A stretch of DNA of 64,000 nucleotides from Aeromicrobium chenweiae (lineage in GTDB: Bacteria > Actinomycetota > Actinomycetes > Propionibacteriales > Nocardioidaceae). The DNA lies in assembly GCF_003065605.1 (NCBI RefSeq), contig NZ_CP026952.1:1736001-1800000 (forward strand), written 5' to 3'. The notes under the pieces are model-generated. The model was not told the origin of the DNA, did not search any database, and worked only from the letters and a program-made list of their open reading frames with translations. Shown in pieces: positions 41,854 to 50,516 of the stretch (position 1 is its first letter; each line of letters begins with the position of its first letter). Both the position numbers and the translations under genes were made by a program.

Positions 41854-44800
41854 TCAGAGGGCGTCGACGAGGGCCGTGACCCGCTTGACCGAGACCGGGA
41901 ACGCGGTCCGCAGGTTCTGGGCCAGCAGGCTCAGGCGGAGCTCCTCGAGGGCCCACCGGACGTGCTGCACCTCCGGCGCCAGCCGCGCCCACGTCGACAG
42001 CGACGCGGTCCGCGCGTGGAAGCGCGCCTCCAGGTCCTGGGTCGCGAGCAGGTCGTCGGTCAGGGGCGCGTCGAGCCGCCGCTTCGCCGCCTGCAGGTAC
42101 AGCGGGAACCGGCGCAGCTGCGCCACCCCGGCGTCCCGGATGAACCCCGGGTAGATCAGCCACGACAGCTGCACCCGGACGTCCTCGCCGGCCTCGGTCG
42201 AGGGCAGCGGGGTGACCTCGCCGAGCGCCTGCAGCGTCGCGATCACCGCGTGCACGGCCTGCTCGGTCTCGTCGTACGCCTCCGCGCGCACGGTCTCGTG
42301 CAGCAGGCCGAACATCACCTCGTCCCACACCGGCCCGCCGTGCCGCACGACCAGCGACTCCAGCGCCGCGAGCCAGCACTCCTCGATGACCGCGGCCGCG
42401 TCCTTGTGCGGACCGGTCGACAGCAGCAGCTTGGCGTGCAGGTCGAGCGCCCGTCCCAGCTGCGGGACGGGCGTCGGCAGCGCGTACGACAGCAGCCGCG
42501 CCTGGCCCTTGACCATCGCGACGGACTGCTCGGCGGCGGTGTCGAGGACCCGCAGCGCGACGGACGACCCCTCGTCGACGAGCGCGGGGTATCCGGTCAC
42601 CTGACCGGCGGTGATGGTCGGCTCGATCGTGCCGACGTCCCACGAGCGCAGCCCGGTGCGTTCCTCCTGGCGCGCGACCTTCGTCAGGTCGGCACGCACG
42701 TGGCTCGAGAGCTCGCGGCGCAGAGTGGCCAGGTCCTTGCCGCGCGCGAGCTCGACGCCGTCCTCGACGACACGGAACGTCACCCGCAGGTGCGGGGGGA
42801 GGGACTCGAAGTCGAAGTCGTCGGCCGACACGATCGTGCCGTTGAGCAGCCGCATCTGCCGCGCGAGCTCCTCGCTGAGGTCGGGCGCGGACGGGGCCAT
42901 CGCCTCGACGAGCCGCGGCGCGAACTGTCCCGCGGGCACGAACTCGCGCCGCAGCCGCTTGGGCAGCGATCGGATGAGCTCGGTGACGAGCTCCACGCGG
43001 TGGCCCGGCACGTGCCAGTCGAACGCCCGGTCGTCGACGGTCAGCAGGCGGTCGACCGGCAGGTCGACGGTCACGCCGTCGTCCTGCATGCCCGGCTCGA
43101 AGGCGTACGTCAGCGGGTACGACTCGCCGTCGGAGTGCCACTCGCGGGGGAACTCCTCGTCGGCGTCGGCCGGTCCGTCGCTGAGCATCGCAGGGTCGAA
43201 CGTGAGGAGGTCGGGGTCCTTGCGGCGGGCCTGCTTCCACCACGAGTCGAAGTGCCGGGTCGACACCACGTCGGCCGGCACCCGCTGGTCGTAGAACGCG
43301 TACAGCGTCTCGTCGTCGACCCGCAGGTCGCGTCGGCGCAGGCGCTCCTCGAGCTCCTCGACGCCTGCGATCATCCGCTGGTTGGCGGCGAAGAACTCGT
43401 GGTGCGTCCGCCACTCTCCCTGCACGAGCGCGTGCCGGATGAACAGGTCGCGCGAGACGACCGGGTCGATCCGGCCGTACTGCACGAGCCGGTCCGCGAC
43501 CAGCGGGATCCCGAACAGCAGCACCTTTTCGCGGGCCATGACCGCGCCGCGACGGCGCGACCAGTGCGGCTCGCTGTAGACGTGGTTGACCAGGTGCGCG
43601 CCGGCCTCCTCGACCCACTCGGGCTGGATCTTGGCCGCGGTGCGTCCCCAGAGCCGTCCGGTCTCGACCAGCTCGGCGACCATCACCATGCGCGGGGGCT
43701 TCTTGGCCAGGCCCGAGCCGGGGAAGATCATGAACTTGGCCTGGCGGGCGCCGAGGTACTCACGGCCGTCGGTGTCGCGGAGGCCCACGTGTGACAGCAG
43801 GCCGCTGAGCAGGGCCTGGTGGACGCGGTCGGGGTCGGCGCCGACGGTGCCGGGCTTGAGCCCCATCTCCTTGGCGGTGCGGCGCAGCTGCGAGTGCACG
43901 TCGTGCCACTCGCGGATCCGCAGCCAGTGCAGGAACTCGTCGCGGCACAGCCGCCGGAACGCCGAGCTGGACAGCTCGTCGCGCATCTCGCGGATGTACT
44001 TCCAGAGCGTCAGGTACGACAGGAAGTCCGAGTCGGGCTCGCGGAACCGCCGGTGCATCTCGTCGGCCGCCTGCTGCCGGTCCAGCGGCCGCTCCCGCGG
44101 GTCCTGGATCGACATCGCCGAGACGATCACCAGGACGTCCCCGAGGCAGCCGAGCTTGTCGGCCGCGAGCAGCATCCGGGCGAGGCGCGGGTCGGTCGGC
44201 AGCGTCGACATGCGCCGGCCGATCTTGGTCAGCCCACGGCCGCCGGACTTCTTCGCGTCCAGGGCGCCGAGCTCGTACAGCAGGTTGATGCCGTCGCTGA
44301 TCGCTCGCGAGTCCGGCGGGTCCAGGAACGGGAAGTCCTTGATGTCGCCCAGGTCGAGGGACGCCATCTGGAGCAGGACCGAGGCGAGGTTGGTGCGCTG
44401 GATCTCGGGGTCGGTGAACTCCGGCCGGCTGTCGTGGTCCTCCTCGGAGTACAGGCGGATGCAGATGCCGTCGGCGACGCGGCCGCAGCGTCCGGCGCGC
44501 TGGGAGGCGCTGGCCTGGGAGATCGGCTCGATCGGCAGGCGCTGCACCTTGAGCCGCTGGCTGAACCGGGAGATGCGCGCGAACCCGGGGTCGATGACGT
44601 ACCGGATGCCCGGAACGGTCAGGGACGTCTCGGCGACGTTGGTGGCCAGGACGATGCGGCGGCCGGGGTGGTTGCTGAAGATCTTCTGCTGGTCCGCAGC
44701 GGCGAGGCGCCCGAAGAGCGGCAGGATCTCGGTGCGCGGGTACTTCTTGCCGTTGAGGTAGTCGGTGGCGTCGCGGATCTCCCGCTCGCCGGACATGAAG

Positions 44801-45453
44801 ACGAGGATGTCTCCCTCGTTCGGCAGCTCCGAGACGGCCTGCGCGATCGCGTCCAGCTCGTCGTCGGCGCCGGTCTCGGCCGGGGGACGGTAGCGGATCT
44901 CGACCGGGTACGTCCGGCCGCTGACCTCGATGATCGGGGCGTCGAACATCTCCGCGAAGCGTTCGACGTCGATCGTCGCGGAGGTGATGACGACCTTCAG
45001 GTCGGGACGCCGGGGGAGCAGCTGCTTCAGGTAGCCGAGGAGGAAGTCGATCGACAGGGACCGCTCGTGCGCCTCGTCGATGATGACGGTGTCGTAGCGC
45101 GAGAGCTGCCGGTCGCGCTGCAGCTCGGCCAGCAGCAGGCCGTCGGTGACCAGGCGGATGGCCGTGGCCTCGCTGGTCTGGTCGTCGAAGCGGACGGCGT
45201 AGCCGACCTCGGCGCCGAGGTCGACCTCGCACTCGTCCGCGAGGCGCTTGGCCACCGATCGGGCGGCGATCCGGCGCGGCTGGGTGTGCGCGATCGCGCG
45301 GCGCCCGAGCTCGTACGCGATCTTGGGCAGCTGCGTGGTCTTGCCGGAGCCGGTCTCGCCGGCCACGACGACGACCTGGTGGTCGCGCATCGCAGCAGCG
45401 ATGTCGTCGTGGCGATCGGTGATCGGCAGCGCCGGGTCGTACGAGATCTTCAC
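41854..45453 (-). CDS. hrpA: ATP-dependent RNA helicase HrpA (DEAH box)
   Basis: 1199-residue helicase; HrpA rescues stalled ribosomes and processes mRNA. Motif I GETGSGKTTQLP (about residues 32-43), motif II IIDEAHERSL, motif III VITSATID, motif V TNVAETSLTVPGI, motif VI QRAGRCGRVADG, then HA2/OB-fold region and the long HrpA-specific C-terminus (DUF3418-like), complete. GTG start 45453 overlaps the CPBP stop by 4 bp (GTGA). Upstream extension of the frame is antisense-like sequence in the CPBP and peptidase genes. Confidence 0.94.
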   Translation of the reverse strand: MKISYDPALPITDRHDDIAAAMRDHQVVVVAGETGSGKTTQLPKIAYELGRRAIAHTQPRRIAARSVAKRLADECEVDLGAEVGYAVRFDDQTSEATAIRLVTDGLLLAELQRDRQLSRYDTVIIDEAHERSLSIDFLLGYLKQLLPRRPDLKVVITSATIDVERFAEMFDAPIIEVSGRTYPVEIRYRPPAETGADDELDAIAQAVSELPNEGDILVFMSGEREIRDATDYLNGKKYPRTEILPLFGRLAAADQQKIFSNHPGRRIVLATNVAETSLTVPGIRYVIDPGFARISRFSQRLKVQRLPIEPISQASASQRAGRCGRVADGICIRLYSEEDHDSRPEFTDPEIQRTNLASVLLQMASLDLGDIKDFPFLDPPDSRAISDGINLLYELGALDAKKSGGRGLTKIGRRMSTLPTDPRLARMLLAADKLGCLGDVLVIVSAMSIQDPRERPLDRQQAADEMHRRFREPDSDFLSYLTLWKYIREMRDELSSSAFRRLCRDEFLHWLRIREWHDVHSQLRRTAKEMGLKPGTVGADPDRVHQALLSGLLSHVGLRDTDGREYLGARQAKFMIFPGSGLAKKPPRMVMVAELVETGRLWGRTAAKIQPEWVEEAGAHLVNHVYSEPHWSRRRGAVMAREKVLLFGIPLVADRLVQYGRIDPVVSRDLFIRHALVQGEWRTHHEFFAANQRMIAGVEELEERLRRRDLRVDDETLYAFYDQRVPADVVSTRHFDSWWKQARRKDPDLLTFDPAMLSDGPADADEEFPREWHSDGESYPLTYAFEPGMQDDGVTVDLPVDRLLTVDDRAFDWHVPGHRVELVTELIRSLPKRLRREFVPAGQFAPRLVEAMAPSAPDLSEELARQMRLLNGTIVSADDFDFESLPPHLRVTFRVVEDGVELARGKDLATLRRELSSHVRADLTKVARQEERTGLRSWDVGTIEPTITAGQVTGYPALVDEGSSVALRVLDTAAEQSVAMVKGQARLLSYALPTPVPQLGRALDLHAKLLLSTGPHKDAAAVIEECWLAALESLVVRHGGPVWDEVMFGLLHETVRAEAYDETEQAVHAVIATLQALGEVTPLPSTEAGEDVRVQLSWLIYPGFIRDAGVAQLRRFPLYLQAAKRRLDAPLTDDLLATQDLEARFHARTASLSTWARLAPEVQHVRWALEELRLSLLAQNLRTAFPVSVKRVTALVDAL

Positions 45454-46232
45454 TTCAAACCCAGGGACTCGGCGAACAGGAGGTAACCGACAAAGGCTAC
45501 GACGTCGAGCAAGGTGTGCGCGACCACCAGGGGCATGACGCGCCGGGTGCGGTGGAACCAGTAGCCGAAGACCAGTCCCATCACGAAGTTGCCGAGGCCC
45601 GGCCCGACCCCTTGGTACAGGTGGTAGCTGCCGCGCAGCGCGGCTGCGGTGACGATCGTGGCGGGGGTGCTCCAGCTGAGCTGCTTGAGGCGGGTCATGA
45701 GGTAGCCGATGACCACGACCTCCTCCAGCACGGCGTTCTGGACCGCGGCGAGGACCAGGACCGGGATCGTCCACCAGTACTCGATGTCGGGCGAGGGGAT
45801 GATCTCGGCGGTGATGCCGAACGCCCGGCCGACGAAGTAGAACGCCAGGCCGGGGATGCCGATCAGGGCGAACAGGCCGAAGCCGGAGAGGGCGTCGAAC
45901 CGCCAGCGGGAGCGGTCGAGCCCGAGGCGGCGGGTCACGCTCTCGCGCACGGGGTCCAGCGACAGGAGATACAGCACCAGGGCCACCGGCACGAGCGCGA
46001 ACCCGATGCCGAGGACCTGGTAGACGAAGTCGAAGACCTGGCGGTCGTCCTGCGTGCTGTTGAGGGTCGCGGTCTGGTCGCGCAGCCCGCCGGGCAGCGT
46101 CGCCTTGCGGATCAGGCTGACGAGCGCGTAGACCCCCGACGCGCCGAGCGACAGCCCGAGGACGATCCAGACCTCCAGGCCCAGGGGTCGAGGATCCCGG
46201 GGCCGATCGGTGTGAAGGCTGGTGTCGGACAC
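45450..46232 (-). CDS. CPBP family intramembrane protein (Abi/CAAX protease-like)
   Basis: 260 residues with about seven TM helices. Motif 1 EE is present in NAVLEEVVVIGYLMTRL, but the usual Arg of EExxxR is absent at that spacing; motif 2 His is in SYHLYQGVGPGLGN and motif 3 in VAHTLLDVVAF. May be an active intramembrane protease or a degenerate relative. Encoded directly after the zinc metallopeptidase and before hrpA on the same strand, with overlap to hrpA. Confidence 0.86.
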   Translation of the reverse strand: MSDTSLHTDRPRDPRPLGLEVWIVLGLSLGASGVYALVSLIRKATLPGGLRDQTATLNSTQDDRQVFDFVYQVLGIGFALVPVALVLYLLSLDPVRESVTRRLGLDRSRWRFDALSGFGLFALIGIPGLAFYFVGRAFGITAEIIPSPDIEYWWTIPVLVLAAVQNAVLEEVVVIGYLMTRLKQLSWSTPATIVTAAALRGSYHLYQGVGPGLGNFVMGLVFGYWFHRTRRVMPLVVAHTLLDVVAFVGYLLFAESLGLK

Positions 46233-46235
46233 CGC

Positions 46236-47141
46236 TCAGAGGTCGTTCGTGCTGAACGTGTCGCAGGAGTTGACCGTGCCGCTCTCGTAGCCCGTGAGGA
46301 ACCACTTCTGGCGCGACTCGCTCGACCCGTGCGTCCAGGTCTCGGGGTTGACGGTGCCGCCGCCGAGGTCCTCCTGGATGTGGTCGTCGCCGACGGCGGA
46401 CGCCGCGGACAGCGCCGAGCGGATGTCCCGCTCGGTGAGCGGCTTGAGCAGCGTGTTGCCCTGGTCGTCCGTGGTCGAGGCGGCGTGGTTCGCCCAGACG
46501 CCGGCCATGCAGTCGGCCATGAGCTCGATGCGCACGCCCCCGCTCTTGGCGCCGGTCCGCCCGTCCTGGCCCTTGGCGAGGAAGCCGAGGATGTTCTCGA
46601 CGTGGTGGCCGTACTCGTGCGCGACGACGTACTCCTGGGCCAGCGCGCCGTCGTCCGCGCCGAAGCGGCTGGTCAGCTCGTCGAAGAAGCTGGCGTCGAT
46701 GTAGATGCGCTCGTCGCTGGGGCAGTAGAACGGACCGGTCTGGTTCGAGGCCGTGCCGCAGGGGGTCTGGGTCGAGCCGGAGTAGATGACCGTCTTCGCG
46801 GCCCGGTACTGGCGGTCGACGTCCTTCGGCAGGGCGTCCTGCCAGTACGCCTGCACGCTGTTGACGGTGCCGATGATGCGGCAGGTGTCGTCGCGGTTGG
46901 CGTCCGCACCGGTCTTGCACTGGTCGAAGGACTGCTCGGACGTGCTGCCGCCGGGCTGGACCTGGTTCGTGCTGAACGGGTCCGTGGCGCTGCCGCCGAG
47001 GGAGGTGAGGTCGACGCCGAGGAACGCGCCGATCAGGACGATCACCAGGCCGCCGATGCCGCCACCGATGGCCAGTCCGCCGCGGGATCCACCGCCGGTG
47101 ACCTGGCTGGTGTCCAGGTTCGAGCCCTCGTTGAAGCTCAC
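46236..47141 (-). CDS. Neutral zinc metallopeptidase (YpfJ family)
   Basis: 301 residues: one TM helix near the N-terminus (LAIGGGIGGLVIVLIGAFLGV) and an extracellular peptidase domain with zinc motif VVAHEYGHHVENILG (HExxH) and a downstream ELMADCMAGVWA, typical of PF04228-type proteins. Cysteines in FDQCKTG, DTCRII, TPCGTA, FYCPSD may form disulfides. GTG start 47141; 3 bp before the CPBP gene. Function of the family is not established. Confidence 0.92.
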   Translation of the reverse strand: MSFNEGSNLDTSQVTGGGSRGGLAIGGGIGGLVIVLIGAFLGVDLTSLGGSATDPFSTNQVQPGGSTSEQSFDQCKTGADANRDDTCRIIGTVNSVQAYWQDALPKDVDRQYRAAKTVIYSGSTQTPCGTASNQTGPFYCPSDERIYIDASFFDELTSRFGADDGALAQEYVVAHEYGHHVENILGFLAKGQDGRTGAKSGGVRIELMADCMAGVWANHAASTTDDQGNTLLKPLTERDIRSALSAASAVGDDHIQEDLGGGTVNPETWTHGSSESRQKWFLTGYESGTVNSCDTFSTNDL

Positions 47142-47261
47142 GACGTGGCCCTCGCGGGTCGGCCGGCTCGGACGGAAACGGGAGATGCCCCCAGCTGGCG
47201 CTCGTTCATGCCCGGAAGTCTACGCAGCGCGGACGTGCCCGCACGGGACTACTGTCGCGGT

Positions 47262-48542
47262 GTGACCTCGACAGATGCCGCTGCCAGTCTTGCGATGCCC
47301 GAGGGGATGTCCGACGGGGACGCCGCCCGTCTGCGGGGCCTGCGAAGGATGCGGGCGCTCGCCCTCTCCCTGCTGCTCATCGCTGCGGTGATCTACGTGC
47401 TGACCCGCGACCACGACTCGGGGTTCCTGGGCTACGTGAACGCGGGCTCCGAGGCGGCGATGGTGGGCGCGATCGCCGACTGGTTCGCCGTGACGGCGCT
47501 GTTCCGCCACCCGCTGGGCCTGCCCATCCCGCACACGGCGATCATCCCCAAGCGCAAGGAGTCGCTGGGGGAGAGCCTGCAGGAGTTCGTCGCGGACAAC
47601 TTCCTCAAGGAGGACGTGATCCGCGAACGGATCGGTTCTGCGGGGGTGAGCCGACGCGTGGGGGAGTGGCTCGTCGACGGCCGCCACTCCGAGCGCCTGG
47701 TCCACGAGGGGTCCCGCATCCTGGCCGATGCGCTGTCCCACGTGCGGGAGTCCGACGTCGCCGCTGTCGTCCAGGAGGCCCTGATCCCTCGGCTCAAGGA
47801 GGAGGAGCTCAGTCCCGTCGTCGGGCAGCTGCTCGACGAGGTGCTCCGCGACGACGCGCACCGGGGGCTCGTGGACCTCGCGGTGGACGAGCTGAGCCGG
47901 TGGCTCGCGCACAACCACGACGAGGTCGCCGCCCTCATCGAGAACCGCGCCCCGTCGTGGACGCCGCAGTGGCTCGACAGGCGCGTCGCGACCTGGGTGC
48001 ACGAGCAGGTCGTGGAGTGGGTCGCGGACATCGGTCGGACCCCGGACCACAACGCGCGCCTCGCGCTCGACAACTGGCTGGGCGACCTGGCTCAGGGTCT
48101 GCAGCACGACCCCGACACGATGGAGCGGTTCGAGCGGCTCAAGGAACGCATGCTGTCCCAGCCACGTCTCAGCACGACATCCGTGCAGCTGTGGGAGGCG
48201 CTGCGCCGTGCGCTCATCGGCTCGCTCGGCGACGAGACCGGTCTCCTGCGCACGCGCGCCAACGAGGAGATCGACAAGCTGGGGCACCGGCTCATCGAGG
48301 ACCCCACGCTGGCCGAGCGGGTGGACACCACGATCGCCGACATCGCGTCGTACGCGGTCAACAACTACGGCCACGAGGTCGCCACGGTCATCTCGGCGAC
48401 GGTCAACCGCTGGGACGGCAAGGAGACCGCCGACCGCATCGAGCTGCACGTCGGACGCGACCTGCAGTTCATCCGCATCAACGGCACGGTGGTCGGTGGC
48501 CTGGCCGGCATCGTGATCCACGCGATCTCGACGGTTCTCTGA
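47262..48542 (+). CDS. DUF445 family membrane protein
   Basis: 426 residues. N-terminal hydrophobic helix (ALALSLLLIAAVIYVLT), then the DUF445 signature AMVGAIADWFAVTALFRHPLGLPIPHTAIIPKRK (in parts), a long helical region, and a C-terminal hydrophobic segment (INGTVVGGLAGIVIHAISTVL). Such YheB/YjiN-like proteins are membrane-bound with unknown function. GTG 47262 is favoured; the upstream frame is antisense to the peptidase gene. Confidence 0.9.
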   Translation: MTSTDAAASLAMPEGMSDGDAARLRGLRRMRALALSLLLIAAVIYVLTRDHDSGFLGYVNAGSEAAMVGAIADWFAVTALFRHPLGLPIPHTAIIPKRKESLGESLQEFVADNFLKEDVIRERIGSAGVSRRVGEWLVDGRHSERLVHEGSRILADALSHVRESDVAAVVQEALIPRLKEEELSPVVGQLLDEVLRDDAHRGLVDLAVDELSRWLAHNHDEVAALIENRAPSWTPQWLDRRVATWVHEQVVEWVADIGRTPDHNARLALDNWLGDLAQGLQHDPDTMERFERLKERMLSQPRLSTTSVQLWEALRRALIGSLGDETGLLRTRANEEIDKLGHRLIEDPTLAERVDTTIADIASYAVNNYGHEVATVISATVNRWDGKETADRIELHVGRDLQFIRINGTVVGGLAGIVIHAISTVL

Positions 48543-48563
48543 CCCTCAACGTGTAGTCGAGAG

Positions 48564-48594
48564 TTACCCACACCTGTGGAGAACTTGTGGATAA
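48564..48594. promoter_or_regulatory. Cluster of DnaA-box-like 9-mers
   Basis: TTACCCACA (48564-48572), TGTGGAGAA (48575-48583) and a perfect TGTGGATAA (48586-48594, reverse of TTATCCACA) occur within 31 bases, in a 230-bp spacer before the tRNA gene. No dnaA, dnaN or gyrB nearby, so not an obvious origin. It could titrate or reactivate DnaA; this is inference. Confidence 0.45.
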
Positions 48595-48769
48595 ACCCGT
48601 GTGGGCCTGTGGGCGACGCCCCTCGAACAGTGGACAGCAGCACGGGACGCACTGCCATCGCAGGGGTCTTGGCGCCCGCGTGAGTGCGCGGGGGAGCCCC
48701 GATTCGGAGCCTCGAGGAGTGTTTGTTAGAGTTCAGTGCTGCACCGCGCCCCACGAAAACGGGGTGCAT

Positions 48770-48854
48770 GTCCGGGTGGCGGAATGGTAGACGCGCTAGC
48801 TTGAGGTGCTAGTGCCCGGTTACGGGCGTGGGGGTTCAAGTCCCCCCTCGGACA
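48770..48854 (+). tRNA. tRNA-Leu (anticodon GAG)
   Basis: 85-base class II tRNA. Acceptor GTCCGGG pairs with CTCGGAC, discriminator A at 48854, CCA not encoded. The anticodon stem CTAGC/GCTAG encloses TTGAGGT, so the anticodon is GAG, reading CTC. The long variable arm (GTGCCCGGTTACGGGCGT) and T-loop GGTTCAAGTCC are present. Its 3' end is the attachment site of the following accessory elements. Confidence 0.93.
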
Positions 48855-48914
48855 CCCAAGGAAAAGTGGTCCTGAACTGCGGAAACGCGGTCGGGGCCAC
48901 TTTGCGTTTGCGGC
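48844..48914 (+). repeat. Left att copy: tRNA-Leu 3' end plus terminator
   Basis: Begins CCCCTCGGACAC and continues through a hairpin GTGGTCC...GGGGCCAC (48866-48900) followed by TTT. The same sequence with few changes recurs at 60731-60802, 11,887 bp away, and its first 12 bases with one change at 51748-51759. Confidence 0.85.
48866..48903 (+). terminator. Rho-independent-like terminator after tRNA-Leu
   Basis: Stem GTGGTCC (48866-48872) with GGGGCCAC (48893-48900), inner TGCG/CGCG pairing around GAAA, then TTT. The copy at 60753-60791 keeps the stem and has TTTT. Confidence 0.65.
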
Positions 48915-48992
48915 CGTGGCGGCACCATGGCGGCACATGTGGCTTCTGGGGATGCGCCGATGACACCTAACGAGGGTCAGAGGAGCATCACC

Positions 48993-49498
48993 ATGGCATG
49001 GATTGAGCACAGGGACAGAGCAGACGGCGGACTCTCGGCGAGGGTCATTTGGCGACTCGGTGGTAGCCGCGGAGCGTCTCGTCAGGAGGAGACGTTCAGC
49101 GCGGGATCTGACGCGCAGAATCAAGCCCGCGCTGAGGGCTTCAAGAAATCGTTGAGGCCGCCGGCGGACACTGGCCAGACGGGTGGGTCAAGGGCGAAGG
49201 ATTCGTCCTCGCCCGCGAAGACGAGCGGTACAGCCATCCGCCGAGCTTCGCCGCTGTGGGTGAGGAGTACGTACGCCAGATCGTGGATCTGTCGCCGGGG
49301 CAGCGCACGCGGTACCTGTCCCAGATCCGAGTTCTCGACGGCCTCGAGATCCGTGGCACGCGGATCTTCGGCCGCCCGGTCGATGCCATCGTGGAGGGCG
49401 GAGGATCTAATGAGAAGGTGCCAACGATCTGTCAAAGACCGTCTAGCGACGCGACTGCGTCCTCGGAGCAAGATGTTGAATTCAGTTGGCGCCATTGA
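48993..49498 (+). pseudogene. Tyrosine integrase, frameshifted and truncated N-terminal remnant
   Basis: ATG 48993 follows AGGAG and starts MAWIEHRDRADGGLSARVIW, the usual arm-type N-terminus of actinobacterial phage-like integrases. Near 49151 one base appears to be missing: frame 1 reads FKKSLRPPADT, while the next frame restores VEAAGGHWPDGWVKGEGFVL and then YVRQIVDLSPGQRTRYLSQI, the core-binding region. The frame ends at 49498 with no catalytic R...HxxR...Y domain. So it is dead by both frameshift and truncation, but marks the tRNA-proximal att end. Confidence 0.8.
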
Positions 49499-49807
49499 CA
49501 CGGCGGCCTTCGCAACCTGTCCAGACGGCCGTCGCGGCGCGAATCCGAAGGCTTCGACCAGGGAAAGGTGACGTGATCGACCCGGGCTGGGCCGATCACG
49601 TCACCTATCGGTCGTCAACCACGTATCGAGCAAGTTGAGACACGAGTGTTCCGAATCGAAAGAGATCAGGGTCCAGCGACTATCGATCTTGATCGAGGCC
49701 GGCCAACCTCCGACACGCGGATCGTTCACACCTAACCGGTTACCTCGCGATCCGGGACGCGAGGTCGACTTCGACCGTCAGATGCGCGTGTCGCGCACGC
49801 GAGTCGA
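49499..49807. other. Gene-free stretch in element 1
   Basis: About 310 bases between the integrase remnant and the small minus-strand gene. It includes a 13-base repeated phrase around GTGATCGACCC/GGGCCGATCAC that can fold (49573-49601). No convincing coding frame. Confidence 0.35.
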
Positions 49808-50221
49808 CTATGTAAAGGCAGGAACCCTGAACTCGAGCGGAGTTTCCGTCGTGTCTGGCCTCGCTGCCAACTCGATTGTGATGCCACTGATTCGCCATCC
49901 AACTGTTCGAATGCGCGCTGAATCGTCGACAAACACGTACTCGCACGCATTGCCGTCCAGAATCGCGGCGACTAGATCGATCACAGCAGAAACGCTGTCT
50001 TCGTCTTCCACCACCATCGACGCGGACGCGGACAGTCCGAAGTTGATCCAAATCGCATCTTCCGCGAAGCGGAGGACTACTGTGCGGGTGGACGCCTCCT
50101 GCCGGCACAAAAGAACAACTTCGTTGCCGGCGGCCGTCGGAAGAACGGAGAGACCCCGAACCTCCGCTAGCTGTGTGAGTTGGTGCTCCAGGCTGCGCTG
50201 GAGTTCAATTCTTGTCAGCAT
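49808..50221 (-). CDS. Hypothetical protein (acidic, small)
   Basis: 137 residues from ATG 50221, beginning MLTRIELQRSLEHQLTQLAE. No signal, no TM, mixed alpha/beta with an acidic middle (VVEDEDSVSAVIDLVAAILDG). I recognise no family. The gene start overlaps by 7 bases the stop of a decayed upstream reading frame (50215), so the two were probably an operon; small acidic proteins downstream of larger secreted ones are often immunity or chaperone partners, which is inference only. Confidence 0.55.
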   Translation of the reverse strand: MLTRIELQRSLEHQLTQLAEVRGLSVLPTAAGNEVVLLCRQEASTRTVVLRFAEDAIWINFGLSASASMVVEDEDSVSAVIDLVAAILDGNACEYVFVDDSARIRTVGWRISGITIELAARPDTTETPLEFRVPAFT

Positions 50222-50500
50222 GGGTTAGTCGCAGCATCCGAATACATCCAGTCTGAGTAGGAGGTGTTCCCTTTCCACTTCACGATGATCCTAGACTGAG
50301 TGCGGAATGTCCCTGGGGCGCAGGCTTTGTTCCACTGATGTGTGAATTGCTTGGTCGGCTTAGGCGAGTTGTGAGTGTTCGAACATCTGGGTCCAATCCA
50401 CCCATGAGCCGTTGACCTCTGCTGCCCCTGAGGGGTATGCCCAGACTTTGGTTGGCGTCAGCGCGACCTCTGTTCCAATTGGTCGCAAGAGGTATCCGAT
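50215..50500 (-). pseudogene. Decayed C-terminus of an unidentified protein
   Basis: Two adjacent minus frames read like pieces of one protein: TEVALTPTKVWAYPSGAAEV, NGSWVDWTQMFEHSQLA (ending at the TAA at 50360-50362) and, in another frame, SPKPTKQFTHQWNKACAPGT, FRTQSRIIVKWKGNTSYSDW, ending at the TGA at 50215-50217. The aromatic-rich beta-like content and Cys pair suggest a secreted domain. The 5' part is missing and overlaps the XRE promoter, so the gene was probably truncated by rearrangement. Confidence 0.45.
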
Positions 50501-50504
50501 TGGG

Positions 50505-50510
50505 TACGCT
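50505..50510 (+). promoter_or_regulatory. -10 element TACGCT of the XRE/toxin operon
   Basis: TACGCT lies 6 bases before GTG 50517, so the transcript is probably leaderless. Nearby inverted half-sites CGACC/GGTCG and TATCC/GGGTA may be autoregulatory sites for the XRE protein. Confidence 0.45.
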
Positions 50511-50516
50511 AGACAT

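Noticed and set aside
45454..46920. N-terminal extension of HrpA to 1688 residues
   Set aside because: The extra part lies in the CPBP and peptidase genes in another frame; HrpA motifs start right after GTG 45453.
45516..47261. Upstream extension of the DUF445 frame
   Set aside because: Antisense to the CPBP and metallopeptidase genes, with non-protein-like Asp/Val/Arg repeats; GTG 47262 is the sensible start.
48564..48594. Chromosomal origin
   Set aside because: Too few boxes and no dnaA, dnaN, recF, gyrB or rpmH genes in the window.
49121..49501. Minus-strand 126-codon frame
   Set aside because: Antisense to the integrase remnant, whose homology-like content is on the plus strand.
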